64,000 nt of DNA, taken from Phosphoribacter sp037045055 (GTDB lineage Bacteria; Actinomycetota; Actinomycetes; Actinomycetales; Dermatophilaceae). The first letter of the stretch is position 1. Each line of letters begins with the position of its first letter. The stretch lies in contig JBAOHJ010000004.1 of assembly GCA_037045055.1 (NCBI GenBank), positions 62,001 to 126,000 of the forward strand, given 5' to 3'. The notes below the pieces were generated by a model. The model ran no database searches, had not been told where the DNA came from, and saw nothing but the letters and a program-made list of their open reading frames with translations. Position numbers and translations under genes: made by a program. Shown here in pieces: positions 41,004-51,679 of this stretch.

Positions 41004-42293
41004 TCAGCAGACCCGCTCGACGACCAGCGGGAGCAGGTCGGGCCGGGAGCCCTCCGGGGCGACGAAGCACGCGCCGGTGAGGGCCTGCAGGGCCCGGTCG
41101 AACCGCTCGGGCGTGTCGGTGTGCAGGGTGAGTAGCGGGTCGCCGGCGCGGACCACCGCGCCGGGCTTGGCGTGGATCTGCACCCCGGCGCCGGCCTGCA
41201 CCGGGTCCTCCTTGCGCGCCCGGCCGGCGCCCAGGCGCCAGGCCGCTACGCCGACGGCCAACGCGTCCAGCCGGGTCAGCACGCCCGAGCCGGGCGCGCG
41301 GACCTCGTGGGTATGCCGCGCGGTGGGCAGCGGGGCGTCGGGGTCCCCGCCCTGGGCGCGGATCATCCGCCGCCACACGTCCATGGCTCGTCCGCCGGCG
41401 AGGGCGTCGGCCGGGTCGACGTCCGCACGGCCGGCGGCGGCCAGCATCTCTCGGGCCAGGGTCAGGGTCAGCTCGACGACGTCCGGAGGGCCGCCGCCGG
41501 CCAAGACCTCGACCGACTCGCGGACCTCCAGGGCGTTGCCCGCGCTGAGCCCCAGGGGGGTCTGCATGTTGGTCAGCACGGCAACGGTGCGCACTCCGGC
41601 CGCCGTGCCGAGGTCGACCATGGTCCGGGCCAGCCGGCCGGCGGTGTCGACGTCCTTCATGAACGCCCCCGAGCCGACCTTGACGTCTAGCACGAGCGCG
41701 CCGGTGCCTTCGGCGATCTTCTTGCTCATGATGGAGCTGGCGATCAGGGGGATCGACTCGACGGTGCCCGTGACGTCGCGCAGGGCGTAGAGCTTGCGGT
41801 CGGCGGGGGCCAGGTCCGCGCCCGCGGCGCAGATGGCCGCCCCCACGTCCCGCAACTGCGCCAGCAGCTGGCCACCGCTCAGGGATGCGCGCCAGCCCGG
41901 GATCGACTCGAGCTTGTCCAGCGTGCCGCCGGTGTGGCCCAGCCCCCGACCGGACAGTTGCGGCACGGCCACCCCGCACGCGGCGACCAGCGGCGCCAGG
42001 GGCAGGGTGATCTTGTCCCCGACCCCGCCCGTGGAGTGCTTGTCGGCGGTCGGGCGGGGTAGACCGGAGTAGTCCAGCCGCTGCCCCGAGGCGATCATCG
42101 CCTCGGTCCACCGGGTCACCTCGGCGAAGGACATGCCACGCAGCAGGATCGCCATGGCCAGTGCCGACATCTGCTCCTCGGCCACCGCCCCACGGGTGTA
42201 GGCGTCCACCACCCAGTCGATCTGGGCATCGCTCAGGGCGGCGCCGTCACGCTTGGCGACGATGACGTCGACGGCGTCGAAGGGCTCGCTCAT
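41004..42293 (-). CDS. deoA: Thymidine phosphorylase
   Basis: The 429-residue enzyme matches pyrimidine-nucleoside phosphorylases. FDAVDVIVAKRDGAALSDAQIDWVVDAYTRG opens the alpha domain, DKHSTGGVGDKITLPLAPLVAACG is the phosphate-binding signature, GLGHTGGTLDKLESIPGWR follows, and VGSGAFMKDVDTAGRLARTMV binds substrate. It converts thymidine/deoxyuridine and phosphate to base and deoxyribose-1-phosphate. I prefer MSEPF at 42293; ATG 42305 would add four residues. It lies downstream of cdd on the same strand, so deaminated pyrimidine nucleosides pass directly to it. Confidence 0.93.
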   Translation of the reverse strand: MSEPFDAVDVIVAKRDGAALSDAQIDWVVDAYTRGAVAEEQMSALAMAILLRGMSFAEVTRWTEAMIASGQRLDYSGLPRPTADKHSTGGVGDKITLPLAPLVAACGVAVPQLSGRGLGHTGGTLDKLESIPGWRASLSGGQLLAQLRDVGAAICAAGADLAPADRKLYALRDVTGTVESIPLIASSIMSKKIAEGTGALVLDVKVGSGAFMKDVDTAGRLARTMVDLGTAAGVRTVAVLTNMQTPLGLSAGNALEVRESVEVLAGGGPPDVVELTLTLAREMLAAAGRADVDPADALAGGRAMDVWRRMIRAQGGDPDAPLPTARHTHEVRAPGSGVLTRLDALAVGVAAWRLGAGRARKEDPVQAGAGVQIHAKPGAVVRAGDPLLTLHTDTPERFDRALQALTGACFVAPEGSRPDLLPLVVERVC

Positions 42294-42381
42294 GCGCCCC
42301 ATCATCGCCCGGCGGCATACCGCGCAGGCCGCTCGCCACGACGCTCACGGCGAACATCGGGCAGCGCGGGCGCAGCGGCTC

Positions 42382-42792
42382 TCAGGAGTCGTCGGCCAGC
42401 CTGTCGAGGTCGTCCGCGCCGAACGCCTGCGGCAACACCTCGGACATCGGCATCGGCCCCGCGGGGGTGAGCAGCAGGCAGCCGGGGCCACCGTGTTCGT
42501 AGAGCAGCTGGCGGCACCGCCCACACGGCATGAGCGGCGCCTCGTCGCGCCCGACGCATGCCACCGCGACCAGGCGCCCGCCGCCGCTGGCGTGCAGCTG
42601 CGAGACCATCCCGCACTCGGCGCACAGCCCGACGCCGTAGGAGGCGTTCTCGACGTTGCACCCCGCGACGATCCGCCCGTCGTCGACGAGTCCGGCGACC
42701 CCGACCGGGAAGCGCGAGTAGGGCGCGTAGGCCCGCTGCAGCATGAGCACGGCCACCCGCCGCAGTCGCGACCAGTCGACGTGTGACGGCAT
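42382..42792 (-). CDS. cdd: Cytidine deaminase
   Basis: The 136-residue enzyme has the tetrameric Cdd motifs: AYAPYSRFPVGVAGLVDDGRIVAGCNVENASYG, the catalytic LCAEC (Cys ligand with catalytic Glu), and LMPCGRCRQLLYEHGG with two further zinc cysteines. It deaminates (deoxy)cytidine to (deoxy)uridine. ATG 42792 gives the family-like start MPSHVDW; a GTG at 42831 overlaps the upstream permease stop (GTGA) and would add 13 residues. The ATG lies within one GGTATGCC word. It belongs to the nucleoside import operon. Confidence 0.93.
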   Translation of the reverse strand: MPSHVDWSRLRRVAVLMLQRAYAPYSRFPVGVAGLVDDGRIVAGCNVENASYGVGLCAECGMVSQLHASGGGRLVAVACVGRDEAPLMPCGRCRQLLYEHGGPGCLLLTPAGPMPMSEVLPQAFGADDLDRLADDS

Positions 42793-42827
42793 ACCGCCGG
42801 GTGCCCCGCCCACCGCCAGGTATGCGC

Positions 42828-44099
42828 TCACCGGGCCTCGCCCTTGCGGTAGACCTGACCGTCGGCGGCCGGCATCCGCAGTCGTTGGGAGGCGAAGGCG
42901 AGCACGAGCAGGGTGGCGACGTACGGGGTCATCCCGGTGAACTCCCCCGGCACGACTGCGGTGAAGGCGTACCACGCCAAGACTCCCGCGCCCAGGACCA
43001 GGGGTAGCAGGCCGGCCCGGGGCTTGCCCCGACGACGGCGCACCAGCGTCCAGATGCCCCACGCGACGAGGGCGACGGCGATCGGCAGCAGGTAGGCGTG
43101 CACGACGTCGCCGCGACCGCGCAGTTGGACCGCGTCGGCGTAGCCGAACAGCGACGCCCCCGCCGCCAGGCCGCCGGGTCGCCAGTTGCCGAAGATCATC
43201 GCGGCCAGCCCGATGAACCCGCGCCCGGCGGTCTGGCCCTCCCGGAACAGGCCCGAGGCCACCAGCGCGAGGAACCCGCCGGCGAGCCCTGCCAGACCCC
43301 CGGAGACGACCACCGCCACCAGTTTGTGGCGCACCACGTCCACCCCGAGCGTCTCGGCGGCCTGCGGGGCCTCGCCGCAGGCCCGCACCCGCAGTCCGAA
43401 CGGGGTGCGCCACAGGACCCACCACGAGGCGACGAGCAGGACGACGGCGAGGATGGTCACCACCGACAGGTCGTTGACGAGGGCGCGTAGCACCGAGGCG
43501 AGGTCGGCGACCAGCCAGGTGCGCCCGGCCTCGACCTCGCCCAAGGCATCGGCCAGCGCCGGGATGCTCACCGAGGGCACCGCGGGCAACGGGGGCGACT
43601 GGGTCGGACCGCCGCCGGGCAGTCCGGTGAAGGTGCGCGCCGCGAGGTAGGACGCGGCACCGGCCCCCAGGGTGTTGATCGCCACCCCGGAGACGATGTG
43701 GTCGACCCCGAAGACCACGGTCGCCACCGCGTGGATCGCCCCGCCGACGACGCCGAGCAGCACCGCCCCGAGCAGACCCGCCCACGGGCCCCAGTAGTAG
43801 GCGAAGTACGCACCGCCCCAGGTGCCGAGGATCATCATCCCTTCCAGACCGATGTTGACCACGCCGGCGCGTTCGGACCACAACCCGCCCAGCCCGGCCA
43901 GCGCGATCGGCACGGTGAGGCCGATGGCCGCGGCCAGCGCTCCGGAGGAGTCGATGTCGTGCGCGCCGGTGAGCACCCGGACCGTGGCCAGCACGACCAG
44001 GGCGCCGGCGACCACCACCGGCCAGTACCAGCCCGGGCGACGCCGCTTGGGCGCCGCGACGGCCGGGGCGGTGTCCATCGACAACCCGGCGACACTCAT
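42828..44099 (-). CDS. Nucleoside-type ABC transporter permease 2
   Basis: The 423-residue permease belongs to the branched-chain/ribose-type (BPD_transp_2) family, with about ten helices. The motifs GLGGLWSERAGVVNIGLEGMMILG and GEAPQAAETLGVDV, followed by a GRGFIGLAAMIFGNWRPGG segment, are typical of NupQ/YufQ-like permeases that pair with BMP lipoproteins. ATG 44099 overlaps the stop of permease 1 by ATGA. Its own stop overlaps a possible GTG start of cdd. Confidence 0.92.
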   Translation of the reverse strand: MSVAGLSMDTAPAVAAPKRRRPGWYWPVVVAGALVVLATVRVLTGAHDIDSSGALAAAIGLTVPIALAGLGGLWSERAGVVNIGLEGMMILGTWGGAYFAYYWGPWAGLLGAVLLGVVGGAIHAVATVVFGVDHIVSGVAINTLGAGAASYLAARTFTGLPGGGPTQSPPLPAVPSVSIPALADALGEVEAGRTWLVADLASVLRALVNDLSVVTILAVVLLVASWWVLWRTPFGLRVRACGEAPQAAETLGVDVVRHKLVAVVVSGGLAGLAGGFLALVASGLFREGQTAGRGFIGLAAMIFGNWRPGGLAAGASLFGYADAVQLRGRGDVVHAYLLPIAVALVAWGIWTLVRRRRGKPRAGLLPLVLGAGVLAWYAFTAVVPGEFTGMTPYVATLLVLAFASQRLRMPAADGQVYRKGEAR

Positions 44100-45211
44100 G
44101 CCGGCACCTCCTCGGGCTGGGCGGTGCGTCGATCGGCCAGCGCGGCGGCGACGTTGCGCTGCTCCAGGCGCAGGCCGGCGCGCCGGACAACCTCGTAGGC
44201 GATGACCACCGACAGGACGATGACGCCCTGGATGACCGAGACCAACCGGTCGGAGACCCCGGCGTTGATCTGCAGCCCGTTGGCCTGGGCGTCGAGGAAG
44301 GCCCACAGCAACGCGGCCACCCCGATGCCGACGGGGTGGTTGCGCCCGAGCAGGGCGATGGCGATGCCGGCGAAGCCGAGGCCCGGCTGGAACGTCGTGC
44401 CGTAGGCGTAGTCCTGGCCGAACAGCAACGGCATACCGACCAGCCCGGCGACCCCCCCGGACAGCGCCATCGAGGCCAGGACCATCCGCTTGACCTTCAC
44501 GCCACTGGCCACCGCGGCGGTCTCGGAGCGGCCGGTGGCGCGCAGGTCGAACCCGAACCGCGTCTTGGCCAGGACGAACCAGTAGAGGAACCCGACGAAG
44601 GCGGCCAGCACGATGAGTCCGTAGACCTCCCGCTCGGTGTCGCCGATGGTGATCGGTATGCCGGGCACCCGCGATGCCGGCGGGATCGTCGTGGTGTTGG
44701 TGACGTTGGAGCCCTCGGCCGACTTGGCGACCTTGCCCAGCAAGAACGCCACGAGGTAGGTGGCGATGGCGTTGAGCATGATCGTCGAGATGACCTCGGA
44801 CACGCCACGCCCGACCTTGAGCCACCCGGCCAGGGCCGACCACAACGCGCCGACGAGCATCGCCAGCAGGATCGAGACGAGGATGTTCAGCGGGCCGGGC
44901 AGCCAGGCCTGACCGGCGAACACGGCGGCGGCGAACGCGGCGACGCGATACTGCCCGTCGACCCCGATGTTGAACAGGTTCATCCGGAACCCGACGGCCA
45001 CCGCGACGGCGGAGAGGTAGTACACGGTCGCGGCGTTGACGATGGCGATCATCAGCCGCGGGATCGGCACCTGCAGCAGCTGTCCCCAGACCGCGGCCAC
45101 CGGGTCCCTGGCGACCAGCAGGACGATGCTCGTGACGACGAAGGCGACGACGAGCGCCAGTGCCGGGGCGGCCAGGGCGAGCAGGACGCGGCGCGGCGCG
45201 AGACGGGTCAC
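44096..45211 (-). CDS. Nucleoside-type ABC transporter permease 1
   Basis: The 371-residue permease has an N-terminal helix and about nine more. The motif VAVGFRMNLFNIGVDGQYRVAAFAA and the cytoplasmic EAA-like loop KTRFGFDLRATGRSETAAVASGVKV are those of NupP/YufP-like nucleoside permeases. It starts at GTG 45211 overlapping the stop of the ATPase gene by GTGA. It should form the channel with permease 2. Confidence 0.92.
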   Translation of the reverse strand: MTRLAPRRVLLALAAPALALVVAFVVTSIVLLVARDPVAAVWGQLLQVPIPRLMIAIVNAATVYYLSAVAVAVGFRMNLFNIGVDGQYRVAAFAAAVFAGQAWLPGPLNILVSILLAMLVGALWSALAGWLKVGRGVSEVISTIMLNAIATYLVAFLLGKVAKSAEGSNVTNTTTIPPASRVPGIPITIGDTEREVYGLIVLAAFVGFLYWFVLAKTRFGFDLRATGRSETAAVASGVKVKRMVLASMALSGGVAGLVGMPLLFGQDYAYGTTFQPGLGFAGIAIALLGRNHPVGIGVAALLWAFLDAQANGLQINAGVSDRLVSVIQGVIVLSVVIAYEVVRRAGLRLEQRNVAAALADRRTAQPEEVPA

Positions 45212-46863
45212 GGTTGGCCCTCCGTCCGGTCGGGGGCTGAGTCGGGGTGCCGCGCCGGCTCGCCCGCGTCGGCGAGCCCGGTGCGCCCGGGATGGCGCGC
45301 CGGCTCGCCCGCGTCGGCGAGCTCGGACCCGGGGCTGGCTCCGGTCATCGCCTCGCCCAACTGCTCCCGGGTGACGACATCGGGGTCGAAGGCCGGCGAG
45401 AGCGACCCGCGCAGGATGACCCGGATCGTGTCCGAGAGCCCGACCAGCTCCTCGAGGTCGGCCGAGACCAGCAGCACCCCCAGGCCGTCGCGACGGGCGG
45501 CCTTGATGGTGTCCCAGATGGCCGCCTGAGCCCCGACGTCGACCCCTCGGGTGGGGTGGGCGGCGACGAGCACCCGGGGCGCGTGGGTCATCTCCCGCCC
45601 GACGATGAGCTTCTGCTGGTTCCCCCCGGACAGCGAGCCGGCGGTGACGTCGATCGAGGGGGTGCGCACGTCGAAGTCCCGGACGATCCGCGCGGCGTCG
45701 GCCTTCGCGGCGCGGGCGTCGATGAGCGGGCCCCTGGCGTTGGGGGCCTGGGTCTGGTGGCCCAGGACCGCGTTCTCCCACACCGGCGCCTCCAGCAGCA
45801 GGCCGTGCCGGTGGCGGTCCGCGGGGATGTACCCCACCCCGGCCTCGCGGATCTCACGGACCTGCCAGTCGGAGATGTCGGTGTCGCCGAGCAGCACGGT
45901 GCCCGCGGACGGTTCGCGCATCCCCATGACGACCTCGACGAGCTCGGCCTGGCCGTTCCCCTCGACCCCGGCGATGCCGACGACCTCCCCGGCGTGGATG
46001 GTCAGCGACACCTGGTCGAGCACCATGCGCTGACCCGGCCCGCCGGCCAGGTCGATGCCGGTGAGGGTGAGCACGGGTCGGTCGGTGACCGTGGACTCCT
46101 CGGTGGAGGGCGACGGCAGCGCCGATCCCACCATCAGCTCGGCCAGTTGGCGGGCCGTGACGGCCTTGGCGTCCACCGCGGTGACGGTCGTGCCACGGCG
46201 CACCACGGTGATCTCGTCGGCCACCGAGAGCACTTCGTCGAGCTTGTGCGAGATGAACAGCACCGTGAGGCCCTCGGCCTTGAGCTCACGCAGGTTGTCG
46301 AACAGCTCGGTGACCTCTTGGGGCACGAGCACGGCGGTGGGCTCGTCGAGGATGAGGGTCCGGGCGCCGCGGTAGAGGACCTTGAGGATTTCGACCCGTT
46401 GCCGGGTGCCGACGCCCAGGTCGGCGACCAGGGCGTCGGGGTCGACGTCCAGGCCGTAGTCGCGGGAGATCTCCCCGATCCGCGCGCGGGCGGCATCCCC
46501 GATGCCGTGCCGGCGCTCGGCCCCGAGCACGACGTTCTCCAGGACGGTGAGGTTGTCGGCGAGCATGAAGTGCTGGAACACCATCCCGATGCCGGCCCCG
46601 ATGGCGTCGGTGGGGCTGCGCAGGACCCGCTGGCGGCCGTCCACGAGGATCGTGCCGCTGTCGGGCTGTTGCACGCCGTAGAGGATCTTCATCAACGTCG
46701 ACTTGCCGGCGCCGTTCTCGCCGACGATCGCGTGCACCGTGCCCCGCCGCACGGACAGCTCGATGTCGTGGTTGGCCACCACGCCCGGGAACCTCTTGGT
46801 GATGCCGTGCAGCTCGACGGCGAACGGCGGGCCGGCCGACGTGGCGTCGCCCGGGGCTGTCAT
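45208..46863 (-). CDS. Double-domain ABC ATPase of the nucleoside importer
   Basis: The 551-residue protein has two ATPase domains. The first has Walker A GENGAGKSTLMKILYG and signature-region LGVGTRQRVEILKVLYRGA with LILDEPTAVLVPQE. The second has the degenerate GVEGNGQAELVEVVMG and the signature LSGGNQQKLIVGRE with HPTRGVDVGAQ. This RbsA/NupA-like architecture powers BMP-linked nucleoside uptake. The last about 45 residues hold a duplicated LADAGEPARHP, produced by two 26-bp DNA repeats at the 3' end, outside the ATPase fold. A strong hairpin separates it from the BMP gene. Confidence 0.93.
   Translation of the reverse strand: MTAPGDATSAGPPFAVELHGITKRFPGVVANHDIELSVRRGTVHAIVGENGAGKSTLMKILYGVQQPDSGTILVDGRQRVLRSPTDAIGAGIGMVFQHFMLADNLTVLENVVLGAERRHGIGDAARARIGEISRDYGLDVDPDALVADLGVGTRQRVEILKVLYRGARTLILDEPTAVLVPQEVTELFDNLRELKAEGLTVLFISHKLDEVLSVADEITVVRRGTTVTAVDAKAVTARQLAELMVGSALPSPSTEESTVTDRPVLTLTGIDLAGGPGQRMVLDQVSLTIHAGEVVGIAGVEGNGQAELVEVVMGMREPSAGTVLLGDTDISDWQVREIREAGVGYIPADRHRHGLLLEAPVWENAVLGHQTQAPNARGPLIDARAAKADAARIVRDFDVRTPSIDVTAGSLSGGNQQKLIVGREMTHAPRVLVAAHPTRGVDVGAQAAIWDTIKAARRDGLGVLLVSADLEELVGLSDTIRVILRGSLSPAFDPDVVTREQLGEAMTGASPGSELADAGEPARHPGRTGLADAGEPARHPDSAPDRTEGQP
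45252..45322. repeat. Two 26-bp direct repeats at the 3' end of the ABC ATPase gene
   Basis: Copies at 45252-45277 and 45297-45322 share GGCTCGCCCGCGTCGGCGAG and lie 45 bp apart. They duplicate part of the ATPase's C-terminal tail. Confidence 0.85.
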
Positions 46864-46968
46864 GTCCCGTCTCCCGACATGTCGCGCTCCTGACCTGCCG
46901 CCTGACCGACGGCGCGGACCCGCACGTCGCTGTGCGGGCTCTCGGGGGCCAACCTACGGCACGGCAAC

Positions 46969-47001
46969 GGCCCGGGAGGCGACGTCGGCGCCTCCCGGGC
47001 C
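46969..47001 (-). terminator. Strong 13-bp hairpin between the BMP gene and the ABC ATPase gene
   Basis: GGCCCGGGAGGCG (46969-46981) pairs perfectly with 46989-47001 around a 7-nt loop, about 20 bp after the BMP stop. It is not followed by a clear U-run. Partial termination or mRNA 3'-end protection would raise lipoprotein levels over the membrane components, as is common for binding proteins. Confidence 0.6.
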
Positions 47002-47021
47002 GTCGGTCGGCCGAGGGAGAG

Positions 47022-48065
47022 CTACGGCTTGCTCGGCACCACGATGGTGCCGTCGACGATCTTCTTCTTGTAGTCCTCCAGCTGGGCCTTGATGTCGTCG
47101 ATCTTGCCGCCGGTCGTGGAGTAGTCCACCCCGCCGGCCTTGAGGTTGAAGGCCTTCTCGCCGGCCTTGAACGTGCCGTCCTTGACCGCCTTGATGAAGT
47201 CGTAGACGCCGACGTCCACCTTCTTGATCATCGAGGTGATGATGACGTCCTTGACGGCGGCCAGAGCCGGCGAGGCGGCCTGGTCGGAGTCGACGCCGAT
47301 GGCCTGCTTGCCGGCGGCCTTGGCGGCGGTGAACACGCCTCCGCCGGACCCGCCTGCGGCGTGGTAGACGATGTCCGCCCCGCCCTGGTACATGCCCTCG
47401 GCCGCGGTCTTGCCCTTGTCGACCGACCCGAAGCCGGAGAAGTCCGGCGGCTGGGTGAGGTACTTCTTGTCGATGACGATCGAGGGGTTGACCGCCTTCG
47501 CCCCGGCGTAGTAGCCCGCCTCGAACTTCTTGATCAGGTCGGTCTCGACACCGCCGACGAAGCCGATGTGCTTGGCCTTGGACTTCAGCGCCGCCGCCGC
47601 GCCGACAAGGTAGGAGCCCTCCTGCTCGGCGAAGGTGATGTTCTCGATGTTGTCGCCCTTGGCGTCGGTCGAGTCGACGAGGGCGAACTTCGCCTTCGGG
47701 TTGGCCTTGGCGACCTTCGCCACGGACGGGGCGTAGGCGAAGCCGACCGCGACGATGCTCGTGTAGCCGGCGTCGATGAGCTGCTGCAGGCGCTCCTCGC
47801 GGGCCGACTCGGCCTCACCGTTGCTCGCCGCCGCCTCCTTGCTGGTCACCCCCAGCTCCTTGGCGGCCTTGTCCAGGCCCGCCGCCGCGGCGTCGTTGAA
47901 GGACTGGTCGCCCCGCCCGCCCACGTCGTAGGCCATGCCGACCTTGAGGGCGCCGCCGCCGCCGGAGGTCGTGGCCGTGCCGGAGGGCGTGGAGCTGCTC
48001 CCGCAGCCGGCGAGGGCCAGCGCTGCCGCCGTGGCCCCGATCGCGAACTTCATCACCTGACGCAA
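47022..48065 (-). CDS. BMP-family nucleoside-binding lipoprotein
   Basis: The 347-residue protein begins with a lipoprotein signal peptide (MKFAIGATAAALALAGC, lipobox LAGC) and a Ser/Thr/Gly-rich linker. The basic-membrane-protein domain follows: KVGMAYDVGGRGDQSFNDAAAAGLDKA, IVAVGFAYAPSVAKVAK, GFVGGVETDLIKKFEAGYYAGA and GADIVYHAAGGSGGGVF. It captures nucleosides outside and feeds the ABC importer downstream. The preferred start is TTG 48065, because AAGGAG lies seven bases upstream; ATG 48053 has only a weak site. Confidence 0.93.
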   Translation of the reverse strand: MRQVMKFAIGATAAALALAGCGSSSTPSGTATTSGGGGALKVGMAYDVGGRGDQSFNDAAAAGLDKAAKELGVTSKEAAASNGEAESAREERLQQLIDAGYTSIVAVGFAYAPSVAKVAKANPKAKFALVDSTDAKGDNIENITFAEQEGSYLVGAAAALKSKAKHIGFVGGVETDLIKKFEAGYYAGAKAVNPSIVIDKKYLTQPPDFSGFGSVDKGKTAAEGMYQGGADIVYHAAGGSGGGVFTAAKAAGKQAIGVDSDQAASPALAAVKDVIITSMIKKVDVGVYDFIKAVKDGTFKAGEKAFNLKAGGVDYSTTGGKIDDIKAQLEDYKKKIVDGTIVVPSKP

Positions 48066-48185
48066 GGTCGTTCTCCTTAAGGTTCTCCCCTACGGGCGCA
48101 CGGGATTGGCGCGCCCGCCAGGGACGAACTGTAGCCTCCGGTATGCCGCGGGCTACGACCTCGGGTCCGCGCCGCCGCGCAACCG

Positions 48186-49406
48186 TTACCGAAGCGATGC
48201 CCCGGACGGCCGGGCGCTCCCATCCCGCAACGACACAGCCGTCACCACCGCCCCGGCAAGCACTCGGGCCCCATGGGCTACCGCTCGTTCGTCCACGGCG
48301 AAGTCGCCCTGGTGCAGGTCGTAGGTCGCCCCGCCCGGGGTCCGGGTGCCCAGGCGGGCCAGGGCACCGGGCACCCGGGTGAGGTACCAGGCGAAGTCTT
48401 CCCCGCCCAGGGACTGCTCCACCGGCACCTCGCGTGCGCCGGCGTCGCGCACCGCCGCCCGCAGTACGGCCACCCCTTCGGCCCGGTTGATCACCGGGGG
48501 CACCCCGCGGATGTAGGCGATGTCGCACGAGACGGCATACGGTCTGACGACGTCGCGCACCAGCGACTCGACCAGCGGCCTGGCCTGCTCCCAGGCCTGC
48601 TCGTCGAGCACCCGCACGGTGCCGGAGGCGATGCCGGAGGAGGGGATGACGTTGGGCGCGCCGCCGGCGTTGATCGCCCCCCAGACCAGCGACATCCCGG
48701 CCCGCGGGTCGACCCGCCGGGACAGGGCGGCGGGGACCTCGGTGACGACCTTGGCCAGGGCGTAGGCGAGATCCTGGGTGCGGTGCGGGCGGGAGGTGTG
48801 CCCGCCCTTGCCGTGCAGGCTCACCTCGATGGCGTCGGTGGCCGCGGTCACCGCCCCGACGCGCAGGCCGACGCTGCCGACGTCGAGGGTCGGCTCGCAG
48901 TGCACGCCGTAGATCTCGTCGACGCCGTCGAGCCAGCCCTGCTCGATGACCTGCAAGGCGCCGCCGGGCACCATCTCCTCGGCCGGTTGGAACACCAGCC
49001 GCACGCCCACGCCGGCCCGCTCCAACGCGTCGGTATGCCGCGCCAGCGCCAGACCCGCGCCGAGGCAGGCCGCGGTGTGCACGTCGTGCCCGCAGGCATG
49101 CGTGACGCCGTCGACCCTCGAGGCCCAGGGCACTGCGGTGCGCTCGACGACCGGCAAGGCGTCGATGTCGGCCCGCAGGGCCACCCGGTAGGCCGCGTCC
49201 GGCGGCCCGAGGTCGGCGACCACCCCGGTCCTGGGCATCGCGGTGACCCGCAGGCCGGCGTCGTCGAGCAGCCCGCCCAGCAGGTCGCTGGTGCGCCGCT
49301 CGTGCCAGGACAACTCGGGGTGGGCGTGGATGTCGCGGCGGACCCGGCGCAGCTCGTCGTCGAGGTCGTCGACGTCGGCGGGCAGGACGGAGGGCAGGGA
49401 CGTCAT
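48186..49406 (-). CDS. M20-family amidohydrolase/peptidase
   Basis: The 406-residue protein matches M20D amidohydrolases (hippurate/indole-acetyl-amino-acid hydrolase type). Metal-binding segments are HAHPELSWHERRTSDLLGGLL, GVTHACGHDVHTAACLGA and LVFQPAEEMVPGGALQVI. A lid/dimer domain contains GKGGHTSRPHRTQDLA, and the C-terminal SLGGEDFAWYLTRVPGAL supplies another ligand. It hydrolyses an N-acyl amino acid or similar amide; the substrate is unknown. Its position near deo/BMP genes parallels the amiA/amiB neighbours of deoD in mycobacteria. TACGCT lies ten bases before the ATG at 49406. Confidence 0.9.
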   Translation of the reverse strand: MTSLPSVLPADVDDLDDELRRVRRDIHAHPELSWHERRTSDLLGGLLDDAGLRVTAMPRTGVVADLGPPDAAYRVALRADIDALPVVERTAVPWASRVDGVTHACGHDVHTAACLGAGLALARHTDALERAGVGVRLVFQPAEEMVPGGALQVIEQGWLDGVDEIYGVHCEPTLDVGSVGLRVGAVTAATDAIEVSLHGKGGHTSRPHRTQDLAYALAKVVTEVPAALSRRVDPRAGMSLVWGAINAGGAPNVIPSSGIASGTVRVLDEQAWEQARPLVESLVRDVVRPYAVSCDIAYIRGVPPVINRAEGVAVLRAAVRDAGAREVPVEQSLGGEDFAWYLTRVPGALARLGTRTPGGATYDLHQGDFAVDERAVAHGARVLAGAVVTAVSLRDGSARPSGASLR

Positions 49407-49505
49407 GGTGGCGCCCAGCGTAAACCGCTGCGGCCCGGTGGGCCGGGTGGCTCGCGAGACCGCGGGCGCGCCGTCGGGCTCAGCGGCCCCGCGGCGGCAT
49501 CCCGG

Positions 49506-51095
<1,590 letters not shown>

Positions 51096-51101
51096 GGGTG
51101 G

Positions 51102-51107
51102 AGCCTA
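51102..51107 (-). promoter_or_regulatory. Candidate -10 box of a leaderless transcript (mutase gene)
   Basis: TAGGCT on the minus strand ends six bases before the ATG at 51095. Confidence 0.5.
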
Positions 51108-51253
51108 GCCGGGGCCGGTATGCCGTGACAGGGGGCGTGCACGAGGTCACCAGACCCCGGAATCTCCCGCGAGCGACCCCGGAAAAGTGGAGGATCCCGA
51201 CATTGACCGGATTCTGTCACGCTCGTGCTCTGGCCGCCGCCCGAGCCGGTTCC

Positions 51254-51259
51254 TACAAT
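51254..51259 (+). promoter_or_regulatory. Candidate -10 box of a leaderless transcript (small membrane protein)
   Basis: TACAAT, close to the consensus, ends seven bases before ATG 51267. It supports that start and the reality of the small gene. Confidence 0.55.
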
Positions 51260-51266
51260 CGCTTAC

Positions 51267-51626
51267 ATGTCTGCGATGACCGTCGGCGGCGCTGCCCGGC
51301 GCACGGCAGGGCTGGCTGCGCCTGCCCCGACGGCGCCCGCGTCGCGGGCGACGGGACCGCTGGGACGTCACCTGGCCACCTGTCGGGTGAGCCGGCGGCG
51401 GGCGGCTGCGCTCGCCTTCGTCGCCGCGGCAGTGGCCGCCGCGCTGACCGCCTGGGCCAGCGCTCTGCCCATCGCCGCCGCGGTGCTGGTCGGCTGGCCG
51501 GCGCTGGCGGCGGCCCTGGTCGCGGTCGGCCAGGTGCTCGCGGTCGTGGACCCCTGCCGGATCGAGATCTACCAGGTCGGCGCGGTGCGTCGGCAGGGGC
51601 GCGATCGGCACCTGACCCTGTTCTGA
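51267..51626 (+). CDS. Small two-helix membrane protein, hypothetical
   Basis: This 119-residue protein (MSAMTVGGAARRTAG) has an Ala-rich basic head, then two closely spaced hydrophobic helices (AALAFVAAAVAAALTAWA and LPIAAAVLVGWPALAAALVAVG). A charged C-terminal tail ends in RRQGRDRHLTLF. No family is recognised. A consensus-like -10 box seven bases upstream of the ATG supports expression. It is convergent with the MarR-type gene. Confidence 0.6.
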   Translation: MSAMTVGGAARRTAGLAAPAPTAPASRATGPLGRHLATCRVSRRRAAALAFVAAAVAAALTAWASALPIAAAVLVGWPALAAALVAVGQVLAVVDPCRIEIYQVGAVRRQGRDRHLTLF

Positions 51627-51679
51627 GCCGACCCGTGGAGCCTGCTGGGAGCCCGGTGAGTGCCGCACGGGCGGAGGCG

